Assembly (NCBI GenBank): GCA_946699065.1
Contig: CAMPDV010001562.1
Span: forward strand, 1 to 64,000
Direction of reading: 5' to 3'
Source of the DNA: Loxodes magnus
Taxonomy: Eukaryota; Ciliophora; Karyorelictea; Loxodida; Loxodidae
DNA: 64,000 nt
Shown here: positions 1-13,300 of the stretch, one piece after another
Layout of the letters: each line of letters opens with the position of its first letter
Numbering within the stretch: position 1 is the first letter of the stretch
Program-made: the position numbers and the translations under genes
The notes under the pieces: generated by a model
Seen by the model: only the letters and a program-made list of their open reading frames with translations
The model's database searches: none
Told to the model about the DNA's origin: nothing

Positions 1-908
1 ATAATCCTATTTATTTATTATTTATCTTATATTTCTATAGATAAAGAAGATGTAAATAAAATGACTAAAATGAGAATATATGGTTGGTTTTATACTCACT
101 GCTCTTTTAAAGATTTACTTTTGGTAATTCTGGAATAAAGAGTGTAAAAATAGAATGCTTATCTCTTGGAAAAAAGGTTTAAGAGGCGTTATTAGAAAAT
201 AGAATGAATTCCTACATCACCATTATTATATGATCCTTTATTTCTTAACTACATATCTAATATCAAGTATATTATGATCCTTATATTGGTTCTTATATTG
301 ATAGTTTAATTACTACAAAAGAGAAAACATCTTAAATAAATATTTATATGGAAATTTGGATAAAAAAACCTCAATATTTGGAAAGACTTAATTAAGATAT
401 ATTTAATACTCAACCAGAAAAAGATGAAGAACAGAGATTCTAGGTTGTAGTAACACATAAATTTAGCTAAATAGCCTCATTTATGATTATTCAAGTTTAA
501 AAATTAGCAGATAATCGAAATATATGGTATTAGGAGGGTTTGCATGCATAAAATAAAAAAATGAGAGAGTTTAAAATTTTAAATAATATGAATTTTAAAA
601 TGCTTTACGTATTGCTACTTACACAATAAGCAAACTAATTTAAACTTCTTAGCTCTAAACTTGAGATACAATTTAAAAAGTTTAATGAGAAATTGGATTT
701 ATTATTACTTTATTCACTTGTACTTGGAGTCCCGATATATTGTTGATGTTATTCAATTAAGAAACTCTATGTGATCCATACTCATATGAAGTTGTTTGAT
801 ATAGTAGATTTATAATGGTTTATAATCAGATCATGGAGATGGATATGAGGAGCATTAAATTAAATCGATTTATTAATAATAAATCATGCTAAATAAAAAG
901 TAAAGAGC
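1..908 (+). repeat. Interspersed repeat R1, copy 1 (left edge cut by the window)
   Basis: This stretch matches 43384-45142 almost base for base once an 847-bp insertion in the second copy is removed. The similarity stops at about 908 (45142 in the other copy), so the two copies share a defined right end. The left edge coincides with the window start. In copy 2 the corresponding point lies just after a conserved hairpin. Coding-like frames run through it: one starts at the ATG at 588 (MNFKMLYVLLLTQ...) and another near 61, but the two copies differ by indels that shift frame, so it is probably a decayed mobile element. No protein family was recognised. Confidence 0.75.
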
Positions 909-930
909 AATTAGAACTACTAATATTAAA

Positions 931-1728
931 ATGGAATAGAATATTCGACTATCTAAAAATTAGGCAAGGAACGCAAGAAGAAGAGCTAACAAAGAACTAG
1001 AGAAGAAGTAGAAATCAATGGAACACTTATCAAGCTCCTCTTCAGAAGGCAAAGTAATGGTTGGACAAGTTAATGAGAGCACTTCGCTTTCAATTGAAAT
1101 GGAAAAGATGAAAAAATTAATTTCTAAATATGAAGAAGAAACATATAATCAAGGAGAAAGAATTAGAGAGCTTATGAATAACATTGAGGATCAAAATAAC
1201 GAACTATTAATTCTTAGGAAATAGCTTATATAAAACAATATTGTGACAGAACAATAGCTCTATACTCAGTCTTAAAATAATTTCAAACAAGGGGTAAACA
1301 TGAGTATTGAAGTCCTCCCTTCTTAAGCAAAAGATTAAGAAATAAATATAGAATAAAATGTTGATAAAAGTTTAATTAAAAGAATAGAACAAATAGAAAA
1401 ATTATTTTTGCCTTAGTTGAATAAAAAAAAATAGACAAAAAATCGTTGATGTTGTAGGTCGAAATATCACTTATTAAAAAATTGTTAAAAATGATAAAAA
1501 TTGAAAAAAAGAGAAGAAATAAAAACATGAAGGATGTTAAACAAACTTTGAATAGCCGACTCAGGAATTTATAAATAGAAATTATTTAGTGGTAACATGG
1601 AAAATTCATTGTGGTAGCCATCCACATTCAAAAAAGGCCGTGGTATACATCCACGTTAAAAAAAGGCGGAGCGAAATCGGTTGGAATCCCGAAGAACTCC
1701 AAAACTCTTAACATTTAGTTTACATTAT
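931..1728 (+). mobile_element. Gag-like zinc-knuckle element E1
   Basis: With TAA/TAG=Gln and TGA=Trp, one frame from the ATG at 931 runs to the element's 3' end, about 265 residues. It has a basic N-terminus (RRRANKELEKK), a serine run, then coiled-coil segments (e.g. RIEQIEKLF). At 1441 it has a degenerate CCHC zinc knuckle in which the first Cys appears replaced by Arg (RWCCRSKYHLLKNC). Downstream residues align with E2 (43975-44806, minus), including a TGA codon at the same Trp (KTWR). The DNA ends in TTTAGTTTAC followed by an ATT-type simple repeat, also as in E2. The architecture resembles ORF1/Gag of non-LTR retrotransposons; no reverse transcriptase is present, so it is non-autonomous or truncated. 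Confidence 0.65.
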
Positions 1729-1729
1729 T

Positions 1730-2056
1730 ATTATTATAATCCTTGTTTAAGTATAGGATAATACTTAAAATAGAAATAAGCTATTAGCAAGCTTTTTGGC
1801 TTACTAAATTGTATCTTAAGCTTTAAATTTAGTCATGCAAATGCTTTAAATTTAGAATTTAGAATTTAGAATTTAGAATTTTAACAACAAAATCTAAATT
1901 TTTGAGTGTAAAGCTCTATATAAGTTTCTAATTAAAATATTTTTAAAAAGATAATCCATAAAGTTATTAACACAGTCAGAACATTTAATAAATAGAAATA
2001 ATAATAACTTAAAATATAAATATAATAAAATTTTATTTCACTTTTATTTATAAAAA
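1730..2056. other. AT-rich intergenic stretch with a short tandem repeat
   Basis: No coding signal was seen. Around 1850-1880 there is a short head-to-tail repeat of an 8-bp unit (AATTTAGA, about four copies). The stretch separates element E1 from the cysteine-rich gene and probably holds its promoter. Confidence 0.5.
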
Positions 2057-5000
2057 ATGTGATTAGTTTTCCTTGCTTTGCAGCTTTATTAAGTTTGTAC
2101 TCAATACTTATAGCTTACAAGTCCAAACACTCCAATAACTGTATAAGGATAAAATACATAGAAAATATTATTTTCTTAGCTCAATTACGATCCTTCAATA
2201 AACTCACAAACTGGCTGAGCTATAACAGGGTGATTTAAATTTTAATTCTAAGGTGGAACAACTTATTAAACAGCATTTACTTTGCAAAACGAAAACTCCT
2301 ACATGGATATTTAGTTTTAAATTTATAATAGCTATGAACAAATAAAATTTTATAGTGCTGGTTTCAATTTGGGTTTGACATCTTTAGTAAAAATTTCTAA
2401 TAGTTGAACATTAATTTTAGTTTAACAAGCTAATTAAAATCTGACCTACGGCTTTATAAAATCTTCCACTAGTAATATTTTTATTCCCACTAATAACATT
2501 AACTACAAATAATTTTTATTTACTTCTAAATCTTATATTACAATTGGTTCAACTCAAAATACAATATATAATTGTAGTATTAATGATTTAAGATTTTGGA
2601 CTAATAATAAATAATTCACCGAATAAGAATTTTTAACTCTCTATAATTCCTATTTATGTTCAAATGGCTGTGCTAGTGGATAATGCTATAGTTCAACACT
2701 CACAACTTGTCAAGTTTGTCCAAATAGCAAGTTCTTGAAATTGGATTAAACATGCTAAGATACTTGTTTAAGCACAACATAAGATAAAGATAATGACTTT
2801 ATTTGTTAATTATGTAATTTAGTTCTTAACAATTGCCTTTAATATAATAATCTTGGAACAGTTTGTACTTTATGTGAAACTGGATATTTTATCTCAGGAT
2901 AAACGTGTTCTTCATGTTCAATTATACCTAATTGTTCAACTTGCACTGATGTAATTACTTGTACTTAATGTGCTAATAAATATCTTTATCAGAATATTTG
3001 CTATGAAACCTGTCCTGTTACTCATTAAGACTCAAATGGAGATAGAAAATGTGAACCCTGTAACTAAACTTTAACTAACTGTTTAGAATGCACTTCTGAT
3101 GGATTAACTTGCAAAAAATGTAGCGATGGATTTTATATTGAAGTTGACTTAAAATGTTATGCCTGCACAATAAATAATTGTAAAACATGTTCCACTGGAG
3201 GAAATCCTTGTAGTGAGTGTACTTATCCTTATAAGTTAGAATATGATATAAAAAAATGTTCAACTAACTGTCCAGTAACTGAGTAAGATAAAGATTATAA
3301 TAGAATATGCTTAAGTTGTAATGAGGCTATTTTAAATTGCTAGTAATGTACAGAAGATGGATTAAAGTGTTCTCTCTGTTCTCCTGGTTTTTATTTAAAT
3401 ATTAACAAAGATTAATGTCTGGCCTGCTCAGCATTTTCAAATAATTGCCAAAATTGTAGTACTTCATAATGCCTTTCTTTCTTTAGTCCTTAAAAATTAA
3501 AATGAATCGATAAGAAATGTGATTTTAAGTGCCCTAACAGCGAATAAGATTTAAATTAAGATTAAATTTGTGAACCTTGCAATTAAGTGATTCCTCACTG
3601 TTAAGAATGTGATTAATTAATATAATCTTGTTCTCTTTGCGAAACTAGTTATTGGATTTATTTAAATTCTTAATGTAAGCAATGTTAAGAAAGTATTTAG
3701 TATTGTTCTACTTGCTCATAAGAGGGAAAGAGTTGCTTTAGCTGCTAAGATTCTAAAAAGTTATAAGATAACTAATGTGTTGATAGCTGCTCTAAACATT
3801 ATTTATATGACTCTTCATTTATTTGTTAGTTTTGCAATAAAATAATTTCTTAAAATTAATGTGTAGAATTTTGTCCAGATACTGAATAAGACTTAGATAG
3901 AGATAATGAATGCTAAGCTTGTAGTTATGAAATAGAAAATTGTGAGAAATGTCATGTAGAAAATAATTAACTTGTATGTGATTAATGTTTTGGTAATCAA
4001 ACTCCTTTCAATAATAGTTGTCCTTCATGCTCTTAGATAGATGTAAATTGTATAAGTTGCAAATAGTAAAATGTTTGTTTAAAGTGTAATAGTTTGAAGC
4101 TTTCTTAAAATAAATGCTAATAATAATGTGATGAAAGTGAATAAGATTATGACTAAGATAATATTTGTTAGGGCTGTGATTTAGAAATAGAAAATTGTAG
4201 TAAATGTGATTAGTAATTAGTGTAATGCTTAGAATGTAAAGAAGGATTCTTTTTATAGAACTAAAAATGTATTTCTTGTTAAGAAATAAATGAAGATTGT
4301 GATAAATGCTAAGATTAAAATACCTGTACAGCATGTAAAAATAATAAAAAATGATATTAAAAAAAAAGGATAAAATTAAGTTTATAGTCTTAGAAAAGAG
4401 CTCCAGGGTTCACTTGTTTTTGTTCCTGCTCTTTCCTGAACTAAAGGACTGCGTAGGACTACATTAGTCCGTCATCCTTGTCTCTCCCTCATCCACTAAT
4501 TATCGTTATAGTTTCTTCTTCCATTTTTATAAAACCCGTTGTTTCTTGAGTTGTAGAATTTCTTTCTGTATACTTATCCTGTTCTTGCTGGTCATATTCT
4601 GAAAAGTTAGTCTAATATTTATTACTTGTTAATTTTTTCAATTTCTTGTTTCTTCCAGCATTTTTTCCAGCAATTATTTTTCTAGCATAAATAGCACCGA
4701 ATCTTTTTGCGATAATAATTGATCTTATTTATTTCTTATTATTAGAATTCCGATTCGATTTCCATTGGGATATTTTATTATTAATCTTATTAATCTTATA
4801 ATTTTTAAATTATTACTTGTTATTATTCTTGTTTTTCTTAAAGTTGCTTTATTTGATATTCAATTTAAGAAAAATGAAATTGGAACATTTGAGGGACTTC
4901 GTTAAATTATTTATCAATTTATTCCAATTTAATTACTATTTACGATTAGATTTTATTTAATGATTCATCTATGGATGGGAATTATAGGTTTAATTATTCC

Positions 5001-5220
5001 ATTAATTTTTCTAGTAAGTTTTCTAAATTTTCTATTTTTTATCTTTGCTTTTTCAAGTCATATTGGATATTTGACATCCTTTGCTGAACTGATTATGCAA
5101 AGGATTCCTTAGATTATTAATCTTTATCTTATTAAGGCTATTCTTCAATTAAATTAGGTTATTCTTATTTTTTCAAGTATTCGTTAATAGAGGTCTATTA
5201 TTTCTTAGAGGCCATTTTTA
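2057..5220 (+). CDS. Large cysteine-rich (furin/growth-factor-receptor-like) multipass membrane protein
   Basis: The ATG at 2057 opens a frame with a hydrophobic signal-like start (MWLVFLALQLYQV). An N-terminal region of about 200 residues follows whose composition suggests a concanavalin/LamG-type fold. About 550 residues of Cys-rich modules come next, with recurring CxxC and the motif CP-V/D-T/S-E-QD-x-D followed by C-x2-C. Examples are NCPVTEQDKDYNRIC and ECPDTEQD-type blocks spaced about 55-60 residues apart. The C-terminus from about 4470 is strongly hydrophobic with several likely transmembrane helices. Cys-rich proteins of this layout are abundant in ciliates and are usually predicted surface proteins; the function here is unknown. 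The frame seems to change near 4740 (an intron or an indel), and no in-frame TGA was found before the inverted repeat begins, so the 3' end is approximate. TGA serves as Trp at several points (e.g. TGWAITGW, KKWYQ). Confidence 0.75.
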
Positions 5221-8003
5221 TATTAATATAATTAATAATCAATAATAAATATCATTCATAAAAAAACAAAATTAAAAAAAAAATTTAATTTAATTTAAAA
5301 TACTTAATTACATTTTTAATTAATAATCAAGATTATAAACTAACTTTAAACTTATAAATAATAACTACTTCACAAAAAATCTAAAATTTAAACTCAACTT
5401 GAAAATTTTTACAAAATCTAAAAATAAATCTATAAAATTTTATAAAATGTAATTAAACTTAAACTTATTTCATGTCTTCATTTAACAAAATTATATTTTT
5501 AATATTTTAAACATTACAACTTTAAATCAACATACCTCACTAATTTCTATAACCTATATTACTCAAACTTTTTTTTAAACCAAGAATATTTAAGAATATA
5601 CAACCTTTTAATAAATATATAAAGCAAACACTTCATATAACAAAAAACATAGTTATCATTAAACATTCATTTAAATGCATTACCAATATCTTATATCTTT
5701 AATCGTAAAATTTAATCAAGTCAAATAGCAAGTTACTCAACTCGAAACTCTCCACTTTCTTATCGTATTGTCAAGTCCTCCCGATACCAACCATCCATTA
5801 TCAACACTCAATGCTATAGAAGATATTGATCTTGAAAGCCCTTACAAAGTCTATATACACTCACCCTTATCAAAGTTCCAGATCTTGATTGTTTCATCCC
5901 ATGAACAGGAAAATATTACACTTGAATCAATACTTAACTGAATACTTGATACACCACCTGCATGACCTTAAAGAGTACAAATACATTAACCAGAAGAAAA
6001 GTCCCATATCTTAATAGTACTGTCATAAAAACCTGATATGATATACCTATTATCCTTAGACACTATTACCGATAAAACAGAACCTGAATGCCCAGTAAGA
6101 GTTCGCACAAGCTGACCTGTCTAGAAATCCCAAATCTTCATAGTTTTATCCCAAGATCCCGATATAATATATCTAGAGTCATAGGAGATTACTACCGATA
6201 TAACTGCATCAGTATGACCCGTTATAGTTCTTAGAAGAGTTCCATTGTGGAAATTTCAGATCTTTATAGTTTTGTCTTCAGATCCTGATACGATATAGTT
6301 AGAGTCAGGGGAGATTACTACCGAATAAACATGAGAAGTATGCCCCGTTAAAGTTCTTATGAGAGCACCAGTCTATAAGTTTCAGATCTTTATGGTTTAG
6401 TCAGAAGATCCTGATACAATGTAGTTAGAGTCAGGGGAGATTACTACCGATAAAACATATGAAGTATGTCCCATTATAGTTCTTTGGAGAGCACCTGTCT
6501 GGAAATTCCAGATCTTTATCGAATTTTCAGGATATCCTGAACCTGATACAATTCAATTCAGGTCACTTGATATGACTACCGAGTAAATATGTGAAGTGTG
6601 ACCAATGAGGACTTAGTCTAAAAAATATTAAAGAAATACCTTTACTTTAGTCATAACTGATCTTATTTATTAGCTTTTAGTAGCATAAGTTGGGCAGAAT
6701 TTCATACTTAAAATGAAGTAGAGATATTTTCCCTAGGATGTGGCTTCTCGCTCTTAAGAGTTTTCTTAAAAAAATACATTTAGTAAATTGCTTTTCTTTT
6801 TTCTCCATTTTAATTTTTATAACTTACTTCAATAATTATTTAAATAAAATAACTCAATTAATTTTACTGACTCAATTTCATTACAATTAAACAATTAAAT
6901 TATTTATTAAGCATACTTATAAATATCTTATTTCTTAAACATTGATTTTTCTATTTTTGTCTTAAAACAAGACAATATATTAAACTAATAGTGTACAAAC
7001 TTTTACAATTTTAATTATTTTATTTCTTTTTACTTTTGAATAAAGGGATAAGTTATTATATCAAAAGTTTTATAACGAAGAATTATATCCTTATTATAAT
7101 AATTTTAATATGCATTTATTAATTGCAACTTATTTGTGCTTTAAATCGTAGACTCTTAATAAGAAAAACCTTATTTCTTTATAGACCTTTCTAAATGATA
7201 AATAAAGCATTACAATTTTTTAAATATACTGTTATTAATTATTACTTTTCACTTACATTTAATAAAAAAAAATAATTTATTTAAGCTTTTTACTAATTAA
7301 AAAAAAGTAAATAAAATTGGGCTTCTTATTAATTAGTTTGAATAAATATTAAAAAACATCAAATTACTTAAAGCAAAGCATTTTTAAAATTTATAAGATA
7401 AAATCTTTTATTTATCCACTTTCTTACTACTATTTCATTAAAATTTTTATTTATAAAGATCTCTCTTAAAATAATAAACTAGAATCATTTATTACTTTTA
7501 ATGTTTATTCTAAGCAAAATATCTAAATGTAATAAATAAATTTAGATAACTTTATCTTTTTATAGCAAACTAATATTATATTTATTATTTATGTTATTTT
7601 TGTAATTATCATTTCAAATTAATAATACCTAAATTATTCTACTTTATACTTACTTCTTTTCTATTATTCGATACAAATATATAATATATTGCTACCACTA
7701 TTAATACTCTCTTTATTAAAATTACTTGTTTGATATAAATAAAATTATAAGCTTTTTTAAGAAAGCATATTTTTACTATCTTCTATTATTATTTTCTGAA
7801 TTAATAGAAAGAGTAAACTTAACATAATATATTTCTTTGTAGTATGAGATAATATAAGTATTAGATTAGCTAATATAAGCTATTTAAAACTAATCTAACA
7901 GATTATTATTTACTCTTAATACATTTTATTAATCTACTATTATTCTATATCTTTCTGTTCCTAATCAGCAATACTTCATGTTTTGCTTTATAGCACATCA
8001 TAA
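5221..8003 (+). repeat. Inverted repeat, left arm
   Basis: The reverse complement of this arm matches 14015-16752 along its length, with point differences and small indels. The outer edge lies just past the cysteine-rich gene, in an ATTAATATAATTAAT-like stretch. The inner edge follows the shared TTTTGCTTTATAGCACATCA near 7985-8003, after which the arms diverge. The arm carries one WD40 gene on the minus strand and about 1.3 kb of AT-rich flank without a frame conserved between arms. 5221-5736 and 6706-8003 hold no gene I can support. Confidence 0.85.
5737..6705 (-). CDS. WD40 seven-blade beta-propeller protein, copy 1
   Basis: The frame opens at the ATG at 6705 and ends at a TGA at 5737-5739, giving 322 residues. 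A leader of about 40 residues is followed by seven WD40 blades, each of the form GHTSxVxSVVISxDSxYIVSGSxDxTIKIW: GH near the start, the structural Asp, and W-D or W-N at the end. Seven blades make a closed propeller, so this copy looks complete. In blades 2 and 3 the invariant Trp of KIW is written TGA (ATC TGA AAC, ATC TGA AAT), while other blades use TGG; TAA/TAG fill Gln positions (e.g. in TLQGH). No other domain is present, so it is likely a scaffold; the partner is unknown. It lies in the left arm of an inverted repeat and has a six-blade sister at 15345-16187. Confidence 0.9.
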
Positions 8004-8204
8004 TTTGTAAATTCTGCAATACTGGAGTATAAGACGAAACTCCCATCATAAGTACATGAGAATAATATATGGAAGAAAGAGAAAGATGTAAATTTTAATT
8101 GTATAACATTTACCTCAATAACAGGTTAGAACTAATAGATCTACCAAACTTTGAACTAATACACATATATGAGGCAGTTACAAATTTGATTGAGAATACA
8201 TAAT

Positions 8205-9336
8205 AAATAAGAAAAAGTTAAGTAATAAATAGACTTTATAGTAAAAGATTACATTAAATAAATATTAGAAAAAGGAAGAAAAGATACATTGAAAGAATTT
8301 TATCATAATAAAAAGTAATTGGCAAATATTTTTTTGGGATCTAATGAACATACATTATTATATAATGAATTAACTAAACAAAAAAAATAGAAACTAAGCA
8401 AGAGGAATTTTAGAGAAAAGTTGAATATAATCTAAGATAAGTGTAAAAAAGATTAACAGACAGTAAAAATGAATTAATAACTCAGATTTAGCGTAAAAAA
8501 AATTTCGAATTAGTTAATTATATATATTATGCTTAATTAAAAGGCAATCATAAGCTAAAATAATATCTTATTTTAATGACTTATCTTTAATTGTATTAGC
8601 ATAATCTGATTTCTACCATTATAAATTAACTAAACTAAAGTTTCTAATTATTTTAATAAATCTATTTCAAACTAAAATTAAGTTTCTAACAACTAAAAAC
8701 AGGCTACCTTATATAATAGCTATGGATTAAATCTTTAAAAATTACTTATTTATACTAAATTTACTATCTCTCTTAATATTAAGCCTTTAGCTTTAGCTCA
8801 CTTTACATTTCTTTAACTAAGACTAACAATTTATTCTATTATAAGCTATTTTACTATATAATTAAGGATCTCATTTTTAATCATACTAGGTGTTGCTGTT
8901 AAACAATAAAATTAAAGCTAGTTAAACATTATTCAAGAAAAGGATAACAGGGATAATATGATTAAAAGCTAATGAAAATCTATAATCTAATAAAATAAGA
9001 ACTTCGTTAAATCAACCAAAATAAATTACACCTAGAAAATTTATAACTAAGTAAATTATATTTAAGTTAAACCTGCAATTTTACATTCCTATTTTGAGCA
9101 AAATTACCTTCAAAAGCTTAAAAATTATTGCCTAAAACAATTTTAGGAAAGATAAATAGAATAAAACAAAAGATAAAATGAGAGAAACAACAATAATAAA
9201 AAGTCAAATTTAAGAAAAAAACTGAGATGCTATAAAATTAAAAGAAGGCCTAAATCTATTGATAAAGTTATTTTGTGTAATTTTTCTGCTAGATATCAGT
9301 GCTAAAAGAAAAAGAAATATAATGCATGCTGAATAT
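8205..9336 (+). CDS. Hypothetical basic protein in the inverted-repeat spacer
   Basis: One frame stays coherent for about 370 codons when TAA/TAG are read as Gln and TGA as Trp. Segments include KDYIKQILEKGRKDTLKEF and, later, EKDNRDNMIKSQWKS. The middle (about 8740-8890) is hydrophobic and could hold one or two membrane helices. The C-terminus is Asn/Lys-rich, then very basic with a few Cys (e.g. LRKKLRCYKIKRRPKS). A preceding segment from about 8138 (DLPNFELIHIYEAVTNLIEN) is in another frame and may be a 5' exon. I do not recognise a family. Start and stop are uncertain. Confidence 0.4.
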
Positions 9337-9426
9337 AAACATAACTATGAAAAGAACTTCATAAAATTTTAAGTTTTTCTAGCTTAGATAATTATAAATT
9401 ACATTAATTTATATGTAATTAAAAAA

Positions 9427-10371
9427 ATGTCAAACATCCGATAGGGCTTCTTTGCCACCTCTTCAAAAGACATAAAAGAAGAGAGGAAGCGAGATGCCAT
9501 TTCTTCTAACCTCACGTCTTTTCTTTAATTAGACAAACCTTTTTATCAGCAAAAAAAACTAATAATAGACCTAACAACTTCCAAAGCCGGGCAAACGACA
9601 GAAACAAACTTGGTAAACTCCAAACACGAATGAGGCCTCGAAGGCAGTAGGAGATGGTATTGCGTGACTAGGAACGATCTTTTGGCTTTAAACTCTGAGC
9701 AATTTGATGTAGCGTAGTTTGCATTAAGGGTGGTGAACTTCAATGAAGAGATTTAAAAGTTGAAATACTAGAATAAAAACTCATTTTCAAGCCACAAAGA
9801 AAAGAATTAAATGGATGGGGATCGTATAGATTACTATGAACGCAAATGGATGCATTCTTCAGCATCCAACACCATTAGGATAAAAACACAACTTAGCTGA
9901 GGGATTAAGTAGTGAAATAAGAATAGGAAATTCAACTCCTAAAAGAATCAAGAATGGAATAGCTAAATACTGGATCGATCTCAATGATCGTCAAACCCTA
10001 AGCTTAATCTCAAATAAGACTAATTCTGATCAAGAAGAGATGCTTTCGCTTCTAAAACCAATAAAAGCTATATCGGAACTGTAAGAAGTTTCAATAGAAA
10101 TAAAGGAATTTCTGATAAGCAAAGCGAACAGAAACAATTGGGCTGAACAAGATTTTTTGCACGAGAATGGAAGTATGAACAAGAGGAAGAATATGGAGTT
10201 ATAACCAAGCCCGACAGGAATGTAGAAAGGTAAAACTATTAAAAAAAATCGCGGATGGGAACGTGTAATCTTTCTGTTGCCCCAAGTATTTTAACGAACA
10301 GCGAAAAGCTTGAAGCGCTGTACTTTTGAGAGGGTAAAACTCCTTAATAATGGAGAAACAATTTTATATAA
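9427..10371 (+). CDS. ORF in a GC-richer island, unknown function
   Basis: The ATG at 9427 opens a frame of about 315 codons beginning MSNIRQGFFATSSKDIKEE. The stretch is visibly richer in G and C than its surroundings and uses many codons rare in neighbouring genes, which suggests a different origin or strong constraint. From about 9840 a second frame looks better (e.g. KRIKNGIAKYWIDLNDRQ, then EVSIEIKEFLISKANRNN), so there may be a short intron or a frameshift near 9830-9860. No motif was recognised; mobile-element ORF1 or a captured gene are possible. Only the presence of coding sequence is supported. Confidence 0.45.
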
Positions 10372-13300
10372 TAATAATTACAAAACCTAATATTTGTTGT
10401 TTTATCTAAAACTTTATAGTATCAAATTATTTAATTTTAAGTATGCGTTTTCTCCTCATTAATTCCAAAGATATTTATTTTACTCCAAAAGTTAGAAGCT
10501 TTTATATAAAAAAGGATATCGGTAATACAAATGAAAAATTAAAATAGTACTATTAAATAAACTATGAATTTCATTAAAACTTAATCATTCGATTCTAATT
10601 GAGAAAAAAACCTTGATCTGATACTGTGATAAATAAGATTTTAGTCAAATTTTTCTTGATATAAAAAAATTTAAGTGAAAAAATAAGCAAAAAATAACTT
10701 TTCTAACTTTATTAAACATCAGAGTAATTTTTTAATAGAATATATGACAATTTGAAATAACATAATTTAAAAATATAGAAAAAAATAGATAATTTAATTT
10801 ATTAGTGAAGAAACTTAATTTATTGGAAGATATTCGGTAGAATTAAATTAATTGGAGCTTAAATTTTAAGTAATATAATTACGATATTAATAAGTTATTA
10901 TGACAAGAATTTAACAAATATAAGATAATATTTAATCTAAAAGAATAAGATAAATATTATAAATAAAACAATTTAATAATAAAATTATAATGAAGAAAAT
11001 TGTATTGAAACAATTAAATACTAAATATAAAATTTCACTATTAAAAATATTTAGAATCTAATAATAAAAATTATAAATAAATATGCATAAACAATAAAAA
11101 TAATAAGAAATGAAAATGCTATAAATATAGTTTGAAAGAATTATATAAATTAAACTATTTGATTTATAATTTTTATTAAAATAATAATATTTATTTCTAT
11201 ATATAACTTAAAATTATCTAAAACTATGCTTAAAATGTTTAAAAATAAAGAAAATTATTTTTTAAGCTATTAAATATATTAAATAAGTTTAATTATATTT
11301 TTTATATACGATACATAAATTTTATGCTTTCTTTTATTTCTAATTATATCTTAAAATAATATTATATTTTTATTACATTTTTAATCATTTTACTAATTAA
11401 ATATTTTAAATTTGATATCTAAATTCTTTTTAATTTATAAAGATTTTGCTAGACTAAAGTTATATGAAAAATGAATTAAAACTATTTTATAAATATAAAA
11501 ATATATTATTTTAATATATAATAAGAAATTAAATATTTTTATAATAGATAAACAGAATCCGATCATGATGTAAAATTGATTATTATTTTCTTTATTTACT
11601 TTATAATTTATTTGCTTAAATTTATTATCTATAAATACATTTTTTTACAATGCAAAGGCTTTAAAATTCTAGTCTCACATTTTTTAATTTTTATATATAT
11701 TTGAAAGTATGATAACAACTTGCTATAATATAGTTAGAAAGAAATTCTCTTCGATAAAAGTATAAATATTACTTATCAACTTGACAGAGTTTTTAATTGA
11801 TTACAAAATAGATTTTTATAATAAGTTTCGTCGAAAATGTTTAAAAAATAAATTTTAATAGAAAGGGATATTTTAAACTAAAAATAAGAAGGGATATATA
11901 CTCTATTGATATAATTTATTTTATGAATTAATAATTTTTCCTTATGTACCTATTTTAAGTAAAAAAATAGCATTTTTCCAGTCTGTTAAACCTAGAATTT
12001 GAAAACTTTGATTTTAATTATAATTAGTACAATTGCATTAATTATTAAATACTAATTATTATTAATTATTTTTCTATGAAATTTAATTTATAAAAATAAT
12101 AAATATAAGATACGTAAATAAATTATAAATAGTATTATAATAATATTATTTTCACTAATAATTAATAACTATAAATGAGTAAGTTTTTATATAATTTAAT
12201 AACCAGAAATATTTTAATTAAAATATTTAAATAATATTAAATTTTAAATAAGCAAGAATAATATTCAAACTTCTATCATTTATATTTTATTAAAAGAAAT
12301 TTATCAAAAAGTTTAATTTCATTTAATTTATTCATTTTTCTTAGACAATATTTAACTCTCCTTTTAATAAAAATGCTCCTGTTTCATGTTTTTTTATTTA
12401 TAGGCATATTTTAATCAATAAAATTAAAAAATAAATATGTTTTTAATTCAAAATTTTAATTAATTTTGCTACTTTACTTAATATATAAAGTTAGAATTCT
12501 AATATTTAAATAATTAAATTATTTTAAAAAAATGAAGCTGGATTTCATATTAAGTTTAGAAAATAAAAAATTAAATAATTTTTACTTATTTATTCAAATA
12601 TTGAAAAGTTTCCTCTTAAGTAGAAGTTTAAAATTTGAAACTAGTAAAAAAATTAGTACTTTTACCATATATACATCCATAAAGGATGAAAAATAGTAAA
12701 AATAAACTATTTTCGAATAGGCTGATTATAAAAAACTGAGAGTTAGAGCATTTTTTAGCATTTTTAATTTTTTATATTTTGAAATTGAAAGTTTCTAAGA
12801 ATAATTATTTTTTGTTGAATTTCTTTATTTAAAAAGTCAATCGATGCTAGATTAATAAAATTTTTATTCTTTAATATTTATCTTTATCTCAAATATTGTT
12901 AAATATAAAATTTTAAATTATAATTTTTTTTAATTAATTAATTTATATTTTTTCTCTCTTAGTAATATTTATAAATATTTTAATATAAGTGATAGTATAA
13001 TTAAATAATTAGTAAATTTTATATTCTCTTCTTATAGAAAAATTTAATTTCTTAAGTTTTCCTTATAATTTTTAATTTAACTTTTAAAAATATTTTACTA
13101 AATTTCTAAGTTAAAATATAGATTACATAATTTATTATATGTTTTATCTAAACATTAATAAAATATTAAAATATTTATTTATAATATCATTTAGAATTAT
13201 AAATTTCTTAATATTTTTAAATTATATTTAATTAATTATTTTGCATTTACTTTGGTTTTTTATAAAATATTAATATATTTTATATAATAAATTATTTTAA

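Noticed and set aside
4008..4334. Minus-strand open frame of 108 codons
   Set aside because: It lies antisense to the Cys-rich repeats; its His/Asn/Tyr-rich content is the complement of Cys codons on the plus strand.
9546..9743. Minus-strand open frame of 65 codons in the GC-rich island
   Set aside because: The plus-strand frame covers it and extends much further with better composition. I could not tie the minus frame to any motif.
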